Numbered from the stretch's first letter, positions 12,432 to 24,699 are shown. The stretch: DNA of 64,000 nt from Pyrrhosoma nymphula (GCA_963573305.1 OY754339.1:72649376-72713375); one strand, 5' to 3'. The notes: generated from the letters alone by a model not told the origin. Numbers and translations are program-made.

Positions 12432-14321
12432 TAATGGTAGTTAAATTTTTGCGTCTCCTAAACATCTCCCCAGTCTTTTTTATATCCAGAAGTAAGTTTC
12501 TGCAATTAATGAAGTAAAAATTGCGTAAATTAAGTAGAAATGGCGTTTTAGTCTGCTCCAATTTTTAGTAGTGCAGTAGGGTTTAAAAGAGTTAGTGAGA
12601 ATTATGTACATTCGTCAAATAATTTACCTATTTTATACCTTAATTTTTTTAAATATCTTTGTCTTTTTCATCAGTGAAAGCAGTTTTTTGCCAATACAAA
12701 CGAAAAGGTGGAATTCAGTTGTTAATTATTTTGATTCGTACATGCACGTTAGATCCTTCTTTTAGCCGCAAGCTTTCCCTTTCTTTCCATCATACACAAT
12801 GCACTGGTTCGGCATTTCCTAATTATTCACGTAGCACTAAACGTTTAGACGCTAAAATGAGTGGGTGTAACGTTCCGCCAGTGTCCTAGGGGCTGCGGAG
12901 TCTTTATTTCGCCGCGGAGTATTATAAACTTTCTCGTGTTTGATGGAATGGCATGTGGTTTCATGTCCGCCCTCCTCCGCTTTTGTGAGTGGCGGAGTTA
13001 ATATTTCCTCCCGAGGTCTATTTTGCGGGGCCGGTATTTTTAGGCTCCCGAAATAACCATGACATGACTAAAGTTGACTGGAAATGGAGCTTGGGGGGGG
13101 AAGCGTGCATGAATATACTTATATTTCCCCAAAACTTCTGGGTGGAAAAGAGAGGCCGCATTATAAAAATAGGAGGGGTGACTTTCACGTGGAACGGTTC
13201 TTTGCTTGGGACCTCACCATGCTTGCCAACCCTGCCGGATTTTTCGGGAGGCAACCGGAATTGAAACGGATATTTAAAAAATCTACCGCTTTCCGGATTG
13301 AGGAGCTTTCCCCCGTCATTAGTTTAAACCTGTTCTACCCACATTTTATAGCAAGTGCATAAATGTTTTCATCATATTAGTCTTTCTTCTGCATTTTTGG
13401 CCTAGTAAAATGCCTATATTGAAAGAAGAAACGTTGTTGCTTCCACTGGTACGACGCGCAGTTTGCCACACTCAGGTGAAGTCATGTGCATTTAGAAGGT
13501 TTGTTGAGTTGGGATATAAGTATAATAAAATGTTCGCGGAAACCACACCCAAAAAATTTATTCTAAAGTTAAGTGGGACACTCTGTCAACAAGAATTTTT
13601 CCTATTATACATGACCTCGGGCATTTATTCTGGATTTGTGAGGAAAATAGTATAAAAATGATATTATTGCTCTGAGAGGATAAACTTTTCTTAACTTGAG
13701 ACGAAATTATACTTAAATGAGGATATTTTTCCTGAATACCACAATTTACCATTTATTCTTAATTTTGGAAGAAAATAAGCACGATGTGCTTCTGTAATTT
13801 TGAGAGGGCGAACATTCTATGTGAGGACCTTATTCTGAAAGATGTATTATATAATATAATTACATTTTAATTAATTTTTCCTCGTATTCTCTCGAGGAAT
13901 AGTTGCATAATTTACATTTCACATACGTACATGGTAAAGGTAGGAAGGATAAGGCTAGGACTGGGAGGGTCATGAAAAAATGTGGAACGGGTGCTCCTGC
14001 AATGAATATGTACGAAAGAAGCGTTCTTTTGCGTAAGGAGATCGATGCTTAAAGGGAATTTATTTTCGGAAGTAGTTCTTACACCTGATTAAATTGTAGT
14101 ATAGTATTAGAATATTAGGTTTGGTCACGAGTTAGGGAATGGATGACACATAAGGAATGAGATTTATGACAGAGGAGTGAAATGTGTAAGAAAAGAAGTA
14201 GGCCGTGAAATTTATGGGTGAATTTGGCGGAAGATACTCTTAAGCTAAGTAACATTAGGAGAAGTAAAATAGTTATACAAAGAGCATATGAACGAAATTG
14301 TGAAAGAAGAGCCATATTTAC
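12432..14321. other. No recognisable gene
   Basis: Overlapping short frames on both strands between 12989 and 13362 reflect a locally GC-richer patch (CGGAG and GGGG runs) and resemble no known family. Nothing else is identifiable. Confidence 0.45.
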
Positions 14322-14352
14322 AGGCCTAACACCAAGAACAGGTGTTAGGCCT
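14322..14352. repeat. Perfect 12-bp hairpin with 7-nt loop
   Basis: AGGCCTAACACC at 14322-14333 pairs with GGTGTTAGGCCT at 14341-14352 around the loop AAGAACA, and TCTTTTT follows. No neighbouring transcription unit is known, so no role is assigned. Confidence 0.75.
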
Positions 14353-17140
14353 CTTTTTACTGTTCCCACCCTGAAAGAATGACGTGAAGTGTATGAGTGT
14401 GCTACAGTTTCTGGTCAGATATTTTACCGTTTTGAAAACCGAAGTCGATTCGTTCTGAGTAGATTATAATGTAACCGTGGAAAAAGAAGAGAAAGTCTTA
14501 AACCATACTGTAAACCATGCATATATATTTTATCTTACAAGCCAACACATGAGCAATTGGCAGGGGGTATTAGGACACCAGCCGTGAAAGGGGAGGGAAT
14601 AAGGACAAGGAAGAGGGAGATGACAAAGGAAAATAAAACAAAAGGGGGCAAAACATGAATTCTCCGTTAAGATGGTTGGAGTGATTGTGGTTCATCTACA
14701 TATTTGCATGAAACTTTGCATAAGTGTTCACATTAGTAATATCTGGACTTATAACATCGTTTAATCTGTTTTTTTCGCAATTCAGTGCAATTTTGACACG
14801 GAGCCTTATGGCTCATGACATATATTTCGCTATCGTTTGATTTCATATTTACAGATTTTCTTCTGATCGCGAAACAATATATTTCTTATTATTATAATTG
14901 TTGCTAACAAATATCAAAGTTCACGCCGAATCCAATATTTGAAAATAACATATTTCAATATAATTCCGTCTAAATTTCGAGTACCACGCCAAAAACTCTA
15001 GTCATAGCATGCATTAAGGGAAAAAATTAAAATAACCTTCCTGTATTATTTACATAACTTCCGTCATGGTGTGCTCCAACGTATTAACAGATGTACTTAA
15101 TGAAAATGTGGTCCAAGATTTTTTTTATTTAAAGAATTATTAAAGTGAACACTCAAAAACCCAGGATTACCGCTCCAGCCACCTTGATATCAAGGTTAAC
15201 ATATAGGCTAAGGTATTTGGCCTTATTAGATGAAAATCTCGGTTCCCGCTCGCTCGCCAAAAGCAAGCAACGTTGAGCTCAAATGAAATGCAGTTATTTG
15301 GGATCCTCCCTATTCGTCCAAGAGTCGGAATCTCCGTTGTTGGCAAGTAACTATGCAAGTCGTACGAGTAATACGAATACGTAGAGGGTGCGTCATCTTG
15401 AGGATAACGATTGTCAGGCACAGTAAAGGGGGTAAATATTACGTTTTTAATACATGCTGTTTCACTGGCAAGTATTTTTTTGCCAATTTTCAATATTTTG
15501 TATGCAGTAGTACTTTCTAGAGGAGGATGTTTTAATTGATTAAATGAAAAAAAATTATTTTTCTTTTCAAGCGCGTTTGTGTGCCAACTTGTTATCGCCA
15601 AACAACCATCAAAACCTCATCCAGCGTAATTCTTTGGAAACAGCACACTTGGGTGGATCTATTTTCACTTATTTCGATTTCCGAAACGTCCGTGGGCTGA
15701 AAAGTTGCCTTTTTATGGAACTACGTTCTTTATGCCAAATCTCGGTAAAATAAAAAAAAATGCCCAACCCTGCCTACATGCGATTGAATGTTGGAAATTT
15801 GCCGAAAAACAGGCGGAATCCGAAAATATACTCTGAGAAACCGGCAATTGGTTGAGTTTAAATACCTTACTGGAAATTAAAATGTAACTCTAACCTTTCT
15901 AATGAATATCAGTAAAATATTGTAACAATCGCTCACCTTAGTGATGGAATAAACAAAATATTAACAAAAACAAGAGAGAAGAGCTTCGAGAAAAAGACTC
16001 CGAGATGGAAGGAGGAAGAGCGAGGAGAGGCTAAAGCACAAGGAGTTATTGTATCTCACTGCCAATAAAGGCACACACATTTTTTTATTGTTTCTGTTTT
16101 ATTTGCATTCCCGCTGGTCCCTTACGAACCACTCAACGCGTAACAGTATTAATTCGCTGCACTAAATTTTCCCCCGTCAGGAGGCATCAGAGAGATTAAC
16201 ACATTCTGAACATCCGTTAACCCGCTTTGAAATGCGGTGTTCCTATCGGGGCTGCATAAAGTTTCATTTAGTTTGCGATCCACGTCAGGGAATACGAAAA
16301 GAACTGAAATTCACCATCCCCTATTCCGCGTTTTTAAGCTGAAGTCGTAGTTGTGGACACCAAGAGAACAGTGTTTCATAGATCATGGGAGAATGGTCAC
16401 CTTCCGAAAATTATGTGGGAAATTGACAAAAAAGGTAAAACATGTCTGTCTTACTTCCACCATCAGTGATGGGTGATAGGGGGGGCTTCCAATGCTCATT
16501 GATGGAGAACACTAATAACAAATGTCACAGGTTGTACGTGAATCCTATCAAGAAATGGATTTTTTAATTGAAGTAAAATCGCAGTATACAAAAGTGTTTG
16601 CCTCATGACGTAATTTTTGGGAGTTTAACATGAATATGCCAGGATTAGTACAAGTGTAGGATAAATGCGGTGGGTATGAGCTATCTTTAAGTGTTTGCGA
16701 TAGAAGTAAGAGAGGAGAATGAGTTAATTTTGAAATAATTTGGATTGGATGATCTAGTGATTGACATATATGTAAGGTGCGTGCTTCGTTGATTTGGCCA
16801 CGCTGAGAAAATTGATAAGGGTAGAATAGTGTGACAGCTTTATGGTGGAGTAATGTGTGTTGGGGGATTCTATGGGGGATTCAATGCCACTATGGGGGAT
16901 TCTATGAGAAGAGTTAGTTTTCTTCGCCTAACTAAGATCTTTAAATGCGACACTACCCCAAAAGTAAATGGCCTGAACTGGTGCTTGCATAGATAAATTT
17001 TTTTACTATTTTTTTCCAAATATTATAGGTTGTTTCATCTACATGTAGTAAACCATCTCAAGAGTGTGTGGTAGGGAGTGTGTAGTCACCAACATGCATT
17101 ACACTATACCCTAAAGTCAGTGTAACTACGACTATGTCTA
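14353..17140. other. No recognisable gene; one 144-codon open frame
   Basis: The longest frame is 15167-15601 on the minus strand (144 codons, start MAITSWHTNALEK). It has no recognisable motif, no codon bias I can see and no related copy in the window. It could be an orphan exon but chance is as likely. A TATGGGGGATTC motif is repeated near 16860-16910. Confidence 0.4.
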
Positions 17141-17198
17141 TTACTTACTTACTTCCTTACTTCCTCGGCACTACAGCCCGGTATGGGCTTTGGCCTCC
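17141..17198 (-). repeat. LINE 3'-tail motif with TTAC repeats
   Basis: On the plus strand, repeated TTAC units precede GGCACTACAGCCCGGTATGG and GCTTTGGCCTCC. This 'ctacagccc..gggc.ttggcct' block next to a TTAC-type run is a familiar dispersed LINE 3' end in arthropods. The orientation puts the retroelement on the minus strand with the simple repeat as its tail. No coding part is attached. Confidence 0.4.
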
Positions 17199-17529
17199 CT
17201 ATTATGTCTATTACGACTATTAAAATTTCTATGATGCTTCTGGCCTCGTGCTCCACTAATTTAAGAGTTGCCAAATATGTATACATAATTTTAATAACTC
17301 TTATTCTGAGGTGTTACTATCACTATTACACTCCTGTAGCGATTCATTACGACGAAATTATTTTTTAACGAAGCAGAAGGAGGAAAATACATGTCCAAAA
17401 TGGGATGTATACACATAGCAGAGCAGCCGAGTTGTTCGGGGAAATTGGTCGTTGTCCGTGGTCTAGGAGGCACAAATTTCACCGCATAGACTACCTATCT
17501 ATCTAGTTTATACGTGTACCTTTATCGCT

Positions 17530-18060
17530 CACCGACCCTTATTCCATTCCCCTACCCTTTCCTCTGGCAATCTCTTTCCACTTTCCCCCTTGCACCTCTC
17601 CAACTCCCACCCAACCACCTCTCTCCGTCTCCCAACATTTTGAACTCCCAGGCGGGACACGTGAATAAGTGAGGGAGTGCCTTTTGAGGCGAAACTCCAC
17701 ACACACGCGATTTTGTTCTATTCCGGGGTTACCGGAGGCTTAAATTCGTCCCGTGAGCCGCTGTTAAAGTTTCCTTCTTCCATCAATCCCCATGCTTCCC
17801 CCGAACACATTTCCGACTCCTGCCTTCGTTCGACTCCTGGGTTTGAGGAAAGGACGTGGAGGATATTGGGCTTTTGCGGTCTTTGAGGTTTCTCTGGGCA
17901 GGTGCGTGAGAGCTATTAGTGTTGGGTGAGGGGACACGGAAGACTAGATATGTTGACTATTGAGGAGGGGGAGGGTTGTGAAGGGAAGGTGGAGAAGTAC
18001 GGTTGGGGAGGGGGAGAGGGAGGGTTGCCTGGGGGACGACGGTCAATAAGGGGTTGCGAT
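17530..18060. other. Strand-asymmetric tract: C-rich then G-rich
   Basis: From about 17540 to 17640 the plus strand is C/T-rich (CCTACCC, CCACTTTCCCCC, CCCACCCAACC). From about 17930 to 18040 it is G-rich (GAGGAGGGGGAGGG, GGGGAGGGGGAGAGGGAGGG). The G-rich part contains many closely spaced GGG runs able to form quadruplexes. A frame at 17677-17886 has no recognisable relatives. Confidence 0.6.
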
Positions 18061-18623
18061 AGATAAGCGCCGATTCAACTACACGGGTGACTTCTCACGG
18101 CGACCGAACAAAAAGGAACTTCGAGCGAAATATTAATCGAGAACTAATAGAGACGATAATCGAATTTTATTTCAATGTTTTACCAGTTGTAAGAAAAATG
18201 AAGTTAGTGTAGCAATATTAATGACCCCAATATCTCGTTTTTTTATGTGATTGAATTTCTTAGTAGCGCACTAGATATGCATCTGAGTCGTTGGGAGCCA
18301 AGAATCGCATTAGTCAAAATTGCCAGTTATTGGAAAATGGGACTCAAAGTGGAATAAATGAAACATTGCACCCTGCGGCTTTCATGCGAAAATGCGCTGA
18401 ATGTAGAGTTCAACCACAATGCATAAAACATGTTGAGGAATGTTTCTGCGCAACTAACTAAAGCGTGGTGAATAACAGACTTGCGCCACTTTTGTTCCCA
18501 ACGGCTCATATGTCACGCCGTACATAGGTAATTATATATTGGTATTTGCTATGCGGTCATCTACCGCGAAATCAGCGAAGATGCGGAATTCGAAGTTCTA
18601 TTAACGGACATAAACATCGCGAG

Positions 18624-19530
18624 CTGGACGTTATTTTGTAATCTCACCTTTTTAGTGACTTTTAGTGGAAAGGCGGTAGATCCGTTTCCCTCTCTTAATG
18701 ATCGGCTCACGAACGGTTCGTGAATTGTCGAAGCTTCAATTACCTTATATCAAATAAAAGATGCCGAGACTAGCGAATACCCAGATTGCTCAACATCTTA
18801 CGGAAGATATCTTACACTGTACATACCACGAAAATCTAAATACAGTCAAAACTAAAAGTGACATGTAAGCGATCCCTCAATATTAAAAAAAAAATAAGTG
18901 CATCTAATTAGTGTTCGATTTACAAGCACGGGAAATATCTACCAAGAACGTAGATTTTAAGGCAATATTTGTTAAAATTATGAAATTATGGTATAAATGA
19001 CTGAATTCCATTCTCCATACACTGGCGGATAGGCACAGGAAAACAAAGGTATCAGCAACATTGTTTGGGAAATATTGATACGAAATATATACACAGATAA
19101 TTCAAGCTAATAATAACATAAGCATTTCAAACAAAGCATACCTTCAAGTGCCCAATATATTGGAGTTGTTGAAAATGCTGAAGTTCTTCACGTTTAGCAA
19201 ATTACAACAATAAGATTTAAAATCGTTTGTATATTTCGCGCCCTTGTTTATTTTCCAACTCAAGCTTCAAGTGGAAACGATAGTGGCTCCATTTCACGTT
19301 CTTTATGGCAGGTGAGATGGAACTAATGGCAGGCGGAGATAATGAAACGGATCAAGAATCGAAAGATACGGATCAATGCGGATGAATCGTCTAAAAGACC
19401 AGCACATGACGGGCAGTTCACCGCTTGAGATCCGAAGATGGTCACGCTGCCTGGGTGGCGGAGTTGAACTACGAAAAAGTGACATATGACGTATTCTCAC
19501 TAAAGTGAGATTGCAAAATATCCCCCCTGG
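18624..19530. mobile_element. TIR DNA element (copy A), itself interrupted
   Basis: Ends read GTTATTTTGTAATCTCACC (left) and the inverse of GATATTTTGCAATCTCAC (right), flanked on both sides by CTGG. It inserted into the CR1-like LINE, whose reading frame resumes right after it; the LINE supplies the original CTGG (Trp codon), so CTGG is a 4-bp target duplication. Minus the nested insert, it aligns with the inverse of the element at 58286-58648 along its whole length (shared GAACTACGAAAAA, GATCCGTTT, CTCTCTTAATGATCGGCT). No coding capacity, so non-autonomous. Superfamily not identified. Confidence 0.8.
18740..19261. mobile_element. Unknown 522-bp insert with 9-bp direct repeats
   Basis: This AT-rich segment has no counterpart in the related element at 58286-58648. 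It is bounded by AAGCTTCAA at 18731-18739 and again at 19262-19270. A 9-bp duplication is typical of Mutator-like transposition, but I find no terminal inverted repeat: the insert begins TTACCTTATATC and ends TTTTCCAACTC. No open frame. It could be a TIR-less element, a decayed MULE, or sequence lost from the other copy. Confidence 0.55.
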
Positions 19531-20985
19531 TGTGGAGGCCTGAGCTAAATCTTAGTAAATGCACTGCAGTACATTTCTTGCGAAATTCATCACACCAACG
19601 CCGTATGTACACTATGGGTGGAGTAAACATCAGGTCGTTAGATGAAGTAAAATATCTCGGAATTCACTTATCTTCAAACCTATCTGGGAGAACACACATA
19701 TAAAGCATTTGTGGAACAGCCTCATAGAAACTTGGATTTATCAAGCGTACAGTAGGAAGGTTCTCGGATGAAAAAGTGAAAGAAAGGTGCTGCTTCACTC
19801 TGGTTCGGCCACACCTCGAATACGTCGCGACCATTTGGGACCCTGGACAGAACAGTTTAATTAAAATAATAAATAAAATACAAATGAAAGCTGTGCGCAT
19901 CGTTAAAAACTTCTACGAGTGAGCTAAGAGTGTCTCACTGCTTTTAGAGGGGTTCGGTTGGGAACGGCTAGAGACTCGGAGGCCACATGCTAGACTTACA
20001 TTGCTTGAGAAATTCAGAACGAGTGTGTTTCAGTGTAACACAGGGAATATAATCTCTAGATCCGACAAGAAAGATAAAATAAGAGAAATAAATTGCCGAA
20101 CAGATAGGTACAAAAATGTATTCTTCTCGTGCACAATAAGTGACCATAATAAAAACTGAGATCCACTCAAAACATTCCCGAAATACACTTCACCTTTTCA
20201 CCTTCCCATAACATTCTCCTCTACACATTTACTCGGCTGATGTCTTAACTCCCCCTGCCACACGCCCATGCGGGGGCCCACAGGATAGTGTGTATATGTA
20301 TAAGTTTCCTTCTAATGCTGAAAACGTCTAAATTGCCGGATTTTTAGCGACTAAATAAAAGTATTCATCACCGGTCATACAATCATAATATGAGTTGACT
20401 TCATCCCGTTACCATTCCCTATCTAATGCTAGTCATTCGATTGAACCCGGAGATTAGATCGGTGGACTATTTTACCTCCGGAATATTGCCATCACGTCAT
20501 GTGAATGCAATGCAGCTCATTCTAGGGAAACTAAAGCGGTGGTTTCCCTATTAGGGATTGGTAATTTTCATCGAGAATCGATTTTCGATTAATCGACTTT
20601 CGATTTTGGTTTTTAAAATCGATTTTCTAAAAATTCGATTTTTTTCCCAAAATAATCGAAAAATCGAAATCGATATTTTTAAATTGCAAAGTAATTGTCA
20701 GATGAAATACGGATGTGCTGTTGCAACGAAATGCAAAACATTGGTTAATGGAAGCACTAGGGATAAGAACTGAATACGGTTAAATTTATTAATACTATAC
20801 ATTATTTTAAAGATATTAAAATGGTATGCAGGAAAGTAATAATTCACACCATATCCTTATATAAATACAGATAATATAAGAAGCAAATTACATGTAATTT
20901 TGTAGCAATAAGAATTAAATATTGAAAAGTGGGTATACCACAAAATGAAAAACAGAATTTATTTCTTGTTTGCAAAACCGTGGAG

Positions 20986-21370
20986 TCAGTGTTCTTCAGG
21001 GATGGACCTGGAATGTTTTCCGGATAATCGATTTCGCACCTGAGTTGCAATTAACCCGGCGTGAGAAAATAGTCGCTCACACGGCACGGAAGAGGCAACT
21101 ATAGATGAAATCCTGCTGGCTACTTTGAATACGTGGGGATATTCTCCCTTAATGTCCTTCCAGGCTAGTAGTGGATTGGGGTTGGACTTGCGGTCGACTG
21201 GAGGGCGGTTTACGAACTGGCGCAGCTCGATTGGCACGCCACCAGTCCGATCCTGATCAGCGTTATCGTTGGAGCGACGCACTCACTCGTCGAGGGAGGC
21301 CCAAATATCGTCGTCTGAATCGGGTTGGTCGTCACTGCTCTTCTGCTCCTCCTTAGCACTCTCAAATGCA
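20986..21370 (-). pseudogene. hAT transposase C-terminal dimerisation domain remnant
   Basis: The minus strand reads SDDDIWASLDE, an in-frame stop, then NPNPLLAWKDIKGEYPHVFK, ASRISSIVASSVPCERLFS and HAGLIATQVRNRLSG. This is the hATC signature: NPL..W....YP....A..L.I.A.S.P.ERLFS.AG......R.RL. It includes the conserved ERLFS block. The upstream catalytic part is absent apart from an acidic linker, and the stop before NPN shows decay. It lies within the hAT element at 20552-22344. Confidence 0.9.
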
Positions 21371-21587
21371 ACTCTCAAAGCAGCAATTGCAGCAGCAAGA
21401 GTGCATCCGCGGAAGCCTACGAGTTAAACTTCCGTAAACTTACCTCATCTAATCGTGGTGATGGCGGAGGTAAGGGAAATGCTGCTGTTGCTGCATCAGA
21501 ATCACTAGCCAGGTCCATTTCTTCTTCAGACTTCTTATTATCTCTACTGTTTGCCGTTCTCTTTCTTTTGTGCGCACTTACATAAAC
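21371..21587 (-). pseudogene. Compressed middle of the hAT transposase
   Basis: Between the BED finger and the acidic linker the minus strand encodes a lysine-rich stretch (AHKRKRTANSRDNKKSEEEM), an SDSDAATAA acidic/alanine stretch and a proline run, then short stop-broken sequence. None of the expected hAT catalytic DDE region is present, so the internal deletion falls here. The reading frame shifts at least once. Confidence 0.6.
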
Positions 21588-21740
21588 CTAAATCTTATGT
21601 ACTTTCCTCAGATGACTGATCAAAGTACTAGTCGAGCCACAGTAAGTCAAGCTAAAGTAACACTTTGAGCACTTATCGAGGGTTTTATTATTAATTGTTT
21701 GTTTACTAAAATACTGCCAAACAGCACTTGGAGGAGCCAT
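21588..21740 (-). pseudogene. BED-type zinc finger of the hAT transposase
   Basis: Starting at MAPPSAVWQYFSK, the minus strand encodes CSKC, then TSTLISHLRKVH, giving the C-x2-C...H-x4-H arrangement of a BED finger with its leading aromatic residues (VWQYF). BED fingers are the usual N-terminal DNA-binding domain of animal hAT transposases. The frame ends at a stop right after KVHKI. The open frame extends upstream of this methionine, but that extension looks like non-coding leader. Confidence 0.85.
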
Positions 21741-22352
21741 GGCTGATGCAAAGGGCGGAAACCACTCTCCGATCGGTACGAAACGAACGCACGAAACAAA
21801 CAAGTAGCACGGTGACGAAGCAAACAAAACGCACACTGGCCAACGCACGCAGCCTACAGTACAGTGCGATCGAAACTTCGAGGCCCAAGCGCAGAAGACG
21901 ATATTCGGACTGGACGAATCTATTATGAAGAAGGCGATTGCTCTGAAGCGATTCATTGAGAAAACGTCTACAAAAAAGGCAAAATGTCAACGTAGGCATA
22001 TTATCATTTCGAATTTTAGTCTCGTGGTCTACAATGTATTACCTACGAGTGCGAGTCCCCGCCGGAAATACTAGAATTGTAATCAAATCCGCAGTCCTAC
22101 AGTTAGCAACTCCAACCTGCCGGGGTCCGAAGCACTTTGCCTCCCCCTTAAGGTTCCCCCACCAGCGATGCAGAATGAAACGGCGCAGCGCTGAGAAAAG
22201 CGAGGCGGCAAAATTCAAATGCTGTGGCAACCCAGAAATCGAAAATCGATCGGCTAGAATCGATTTTGATCGATTTTTCCAAACAAAAAGTCGACTTCGA
22301 TTAAATCTAAAATCGGAGTGTGATAATCGATTTTCCAATCTCTATTCCCTAT

Positions 22353-23364
22353 GCCTTCCACATTGCAGTACTCCGGCCGATTTCGTGAACTTAACTGTCA
22401 CCCTCATCTGCGGCAGTTGACGCCGGAGCGATCCTCTTGATCTGCGCCCTCAGTGCCTCCTGCTAAGACTGCTGCCTCTCAACAGTTGTGCTGCGGAGTT
22501 ATGTTCTTTAACTGATATGTTAATAAATTTATTTACAAAAGTAATTAAGAAAACATGCGAAGTAGACACCGTTACGATTCTGACGCGATCTGCAGGCCAA
22601 ATTCGGAACGGTATCGTCGTTTCATTGTAAAAATTTCATATTTTTCTTTATAATTAGACCAAATTCATTTTCTATTTTTTTCCATGACACCCCACTCATA
22701 TCACCTCATACTATCCATAAAGAAGCTATTTCGTAACTTTCGAAAAAGACTGAGAAACTATACCTTTGCCTTGGTTGACGTGATACGTCTTATAAATGGG
22801 TGTGCATTGGGGTATACGTACCTTTGGCTGACGTCGATGAAAAAATTATACGCACCTAACTGTTCTTTATAACTCGGAAAGCATAAGAGATATCCGAACG
22901 AACCGTCCGCTATTCCAAAATGGAAGGCTGAAAGAGCAAACCATGAGACGATTCTAGGATTTGATTACGTCATCATACAAGAAGATGGTTTCCTATTATG
23001 AGTATCAAATCACAAGTCACCGCCATTGTAAAATTAGCGTAGCTCAACGTAAAATCGTGTGAGTGCTTCGGAAGTGGATTTATTTTTAAAGTGATTTGAT
23101 CGTTCTGAGAGTGAAAACACGAAATGAATTTCAATCAAATTAAATAATGAAAACATTGTTTTATTATAAATAAAAATGATTGTTCTGAGGGATTTTATGT
23201 GTACGTAAATGATTATAAATACGAGACATATATTGAGAAAAAGTGAATAGATGGTAACAGTGATATCAGGTTATTCTAAAGGGGTAGGTATTCATATTCC
23301 ACAAATAGTTCATATTTGTCGAGCCTTAAGCTTAACGTAACATTTTAGTGTTGATTTTATTATG
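22353..23364. other. No recognisable gene or repeat
   Basis: AT-rich sequence with short chance frames only. Confidence 0.5.
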
Positions 23365-23640
23365 TTTTCTTTTTCTTCGTCTTATTCCTGCTCTCCCTGT
23401 TGGACTTCTTCATTGGTGATTCTCTCTCCGCCCGTTTTATTTCCACCATTTGTCTGCAGCTTCACATTCCAATTGCCAGCAATCTTCACTCCCAGGCTTA
23501 TGTTTCCAGCATTCAATGACTCTTCTGAAAAAATGTTTTCTTTGCTTGGGCTATTCTTTTCAATGAGTCTTCCTTGCATCTTCCACCGTACATTATCTAC
23601 ACTCTTTCGTCTTCTTCCCTAAAAGTGCTTCATTCCCAGG
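23365..23640 (-). pseudogene. RTE-like LINE reverse-transcriptase C-terminal fragment
   Basis: On the minus strand one frame reads RIAQAKKTFFQKSH followed by stop-broken MLET and AWE, matching the 'RIALAKEAF' helix of RTE-type LINEs seen intact at 26793-26840. A shifted frame reads GERITNEEV, matching the downstream 'ERxTNEEVL' motif. The two frames show at least one frameshift, and stops are frequent. It is a short decayed fragment with no defined ends. Confidence 0.6.
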
Positions 23641-24490
23641 CGTTCCATATGGCATTATTTGCTAAGGCGCTACTTACATGAACATCTTGAACGCACTGGC
23701 ATTGTGAAAAACGCAAACGCCATGGCATTGTGAAAAAAATAATAAGGGTCATTATGGCTAAAGGCTACTATTCTCCCTCGTATATATTATTTTAATGTCT
23801 CAGAATGCTACCACTTAAATGTTGTATGTTCTTAAGTCCTGCTAATATTTTATGAAATAATTGGAAATGTGCCAGTGGTCGAAGCCTAATATTAATATAG
23901 CTGAAGAAGTTAATCAGATTATATGCTGCACAAACCAGGAATAGCCTTGTATAAAAGATTTTTTTCTGCATATGGGGCCTAAATTATACACCTTATCGCC
24001 GAAAATGATAAAAAGAAACAAATTCAGAATAAGAGTATTTGAAAATCGTCAAATAATGGATTTTATTTAATGAAAGTTTTCAATGTTTTTTTCTAAACTT
24101 TGTGTTAATTAAATAGGAAAGCGTATTATTGCTCTGAAAACAAAAATTCAAATGGTATAAATTAAATATTGATTGTGGCTTAATTCAGGTTATAAACCTT
24201 GGAGTCCACCTATGGCATTCGCTGTTAATTTTCCAATTATATGTATGTAATGTCCCTTCCCTTCAAATAATACCTTGACGTAGTGGCTTGTGTGATCCAA
24301 TGACCCCTAGAGATGGACTGGCAGGAGCAATTAATATTGCTCCTGGTAGGGCCACCCAAGTTAGATAGATCGAAGTGTAGAAGCCAGACGAAAGGATGTT
24401 CCGTGACGTTGTCACGTTTAAATACCGTTGGGAAGCTGGGATTGGAGCCCTATCAACTATCAATTAACCAGAATATTAAATTCCTTCACA
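23641..24490. other. No recognisable gene
   Basis: AT-rich; opposing frames at 24263-24495 have no family resemblance. Confidence 0.45.
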
Positions 24491-24699
24491 AATAATTAAA
24501 TCCTGGTAACTACGGGACACCGCCCACTAGGGTGTCGTGCCCGACAGCGTGGGAGGCAAGGCCTCTGCGGTCGTCATCCTTGCGTCATCCATCCACGAAA
24601 TCCTTGCACAGCATCGTCATCTCAGAACAGAAGGAATAGGAGGGAGAAGGAGAAGAAAAAGAGTATAAGGAGGAGGAAAGCAGCGGTAAAAACAAGAAC

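Larger units (their letters stand above)
18540..20310 (+). pseudogene. CR1-like LINE reverse transcriptase, C-terminal part, interrupted
   Basis: A non-LTR retrotransposon remnant in two pieces. The 5' piece (18545-18627) reads AVIYREISEDAEFEVLLTDI, the region just after the catalytic box of CR1/Jockey-type reverse transcriptases; the box itself is damaged. The 3' piece (from 19531) reads LNLSKCTAVHF, then VKYLGIHLSSNLS, LGFIKRTVG, TLVRPHLEYVATIWDP and GWERLETRRPHARL, in the order expected for the thumb and C-terminal domain of this clade. Stops and frameshifts are present, so it is dead. The gap is the TIR element at 18624-19530, inserted between codons for IAS and W. The probable 3' untranslated region runs to about 20310. 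It was 5'-truncated at about 18540. Confidence 0.85.
20552..22344 (-). mobile_element. hAT transposon with perfect 8-bp target duplication
   Basis: The element is flanked by TTCCCTAT at 20544-20551 and 22345-22352, an exact 8-bp duplication. Its ends read TAGGGATTGGTAA and, inverted, TAGAGATTGGAAA. Both subterminal regions are packed with AATCGATTTT-type motifs in both orientations (about 20570-20690 and 22240-22340), the kind of repeated site hAT transposases bind. Coding remnants lie on the minus strand: a BED finger at 21588-21740 and an hAT dimerisation domain at 20986-21282, with most of the catalytic domain missing between them. At about 1.8 kb it is an internally deleted, non-autonomous copy. 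Confidence 0.92.

Noticed and set aside
15167..15601. 144-codon minus-strand open frame as a gene
   Set aside because: No recognisable domain, no splice context, no related sequence in the window; length is within what chance gives over 64 kb on six frames.
21956..22420. 154-codon plus-strand frame inside the hAT element
   Set aside because: It runs against the transposase strand and through the subterminal repeats; it is a by-product of composition.
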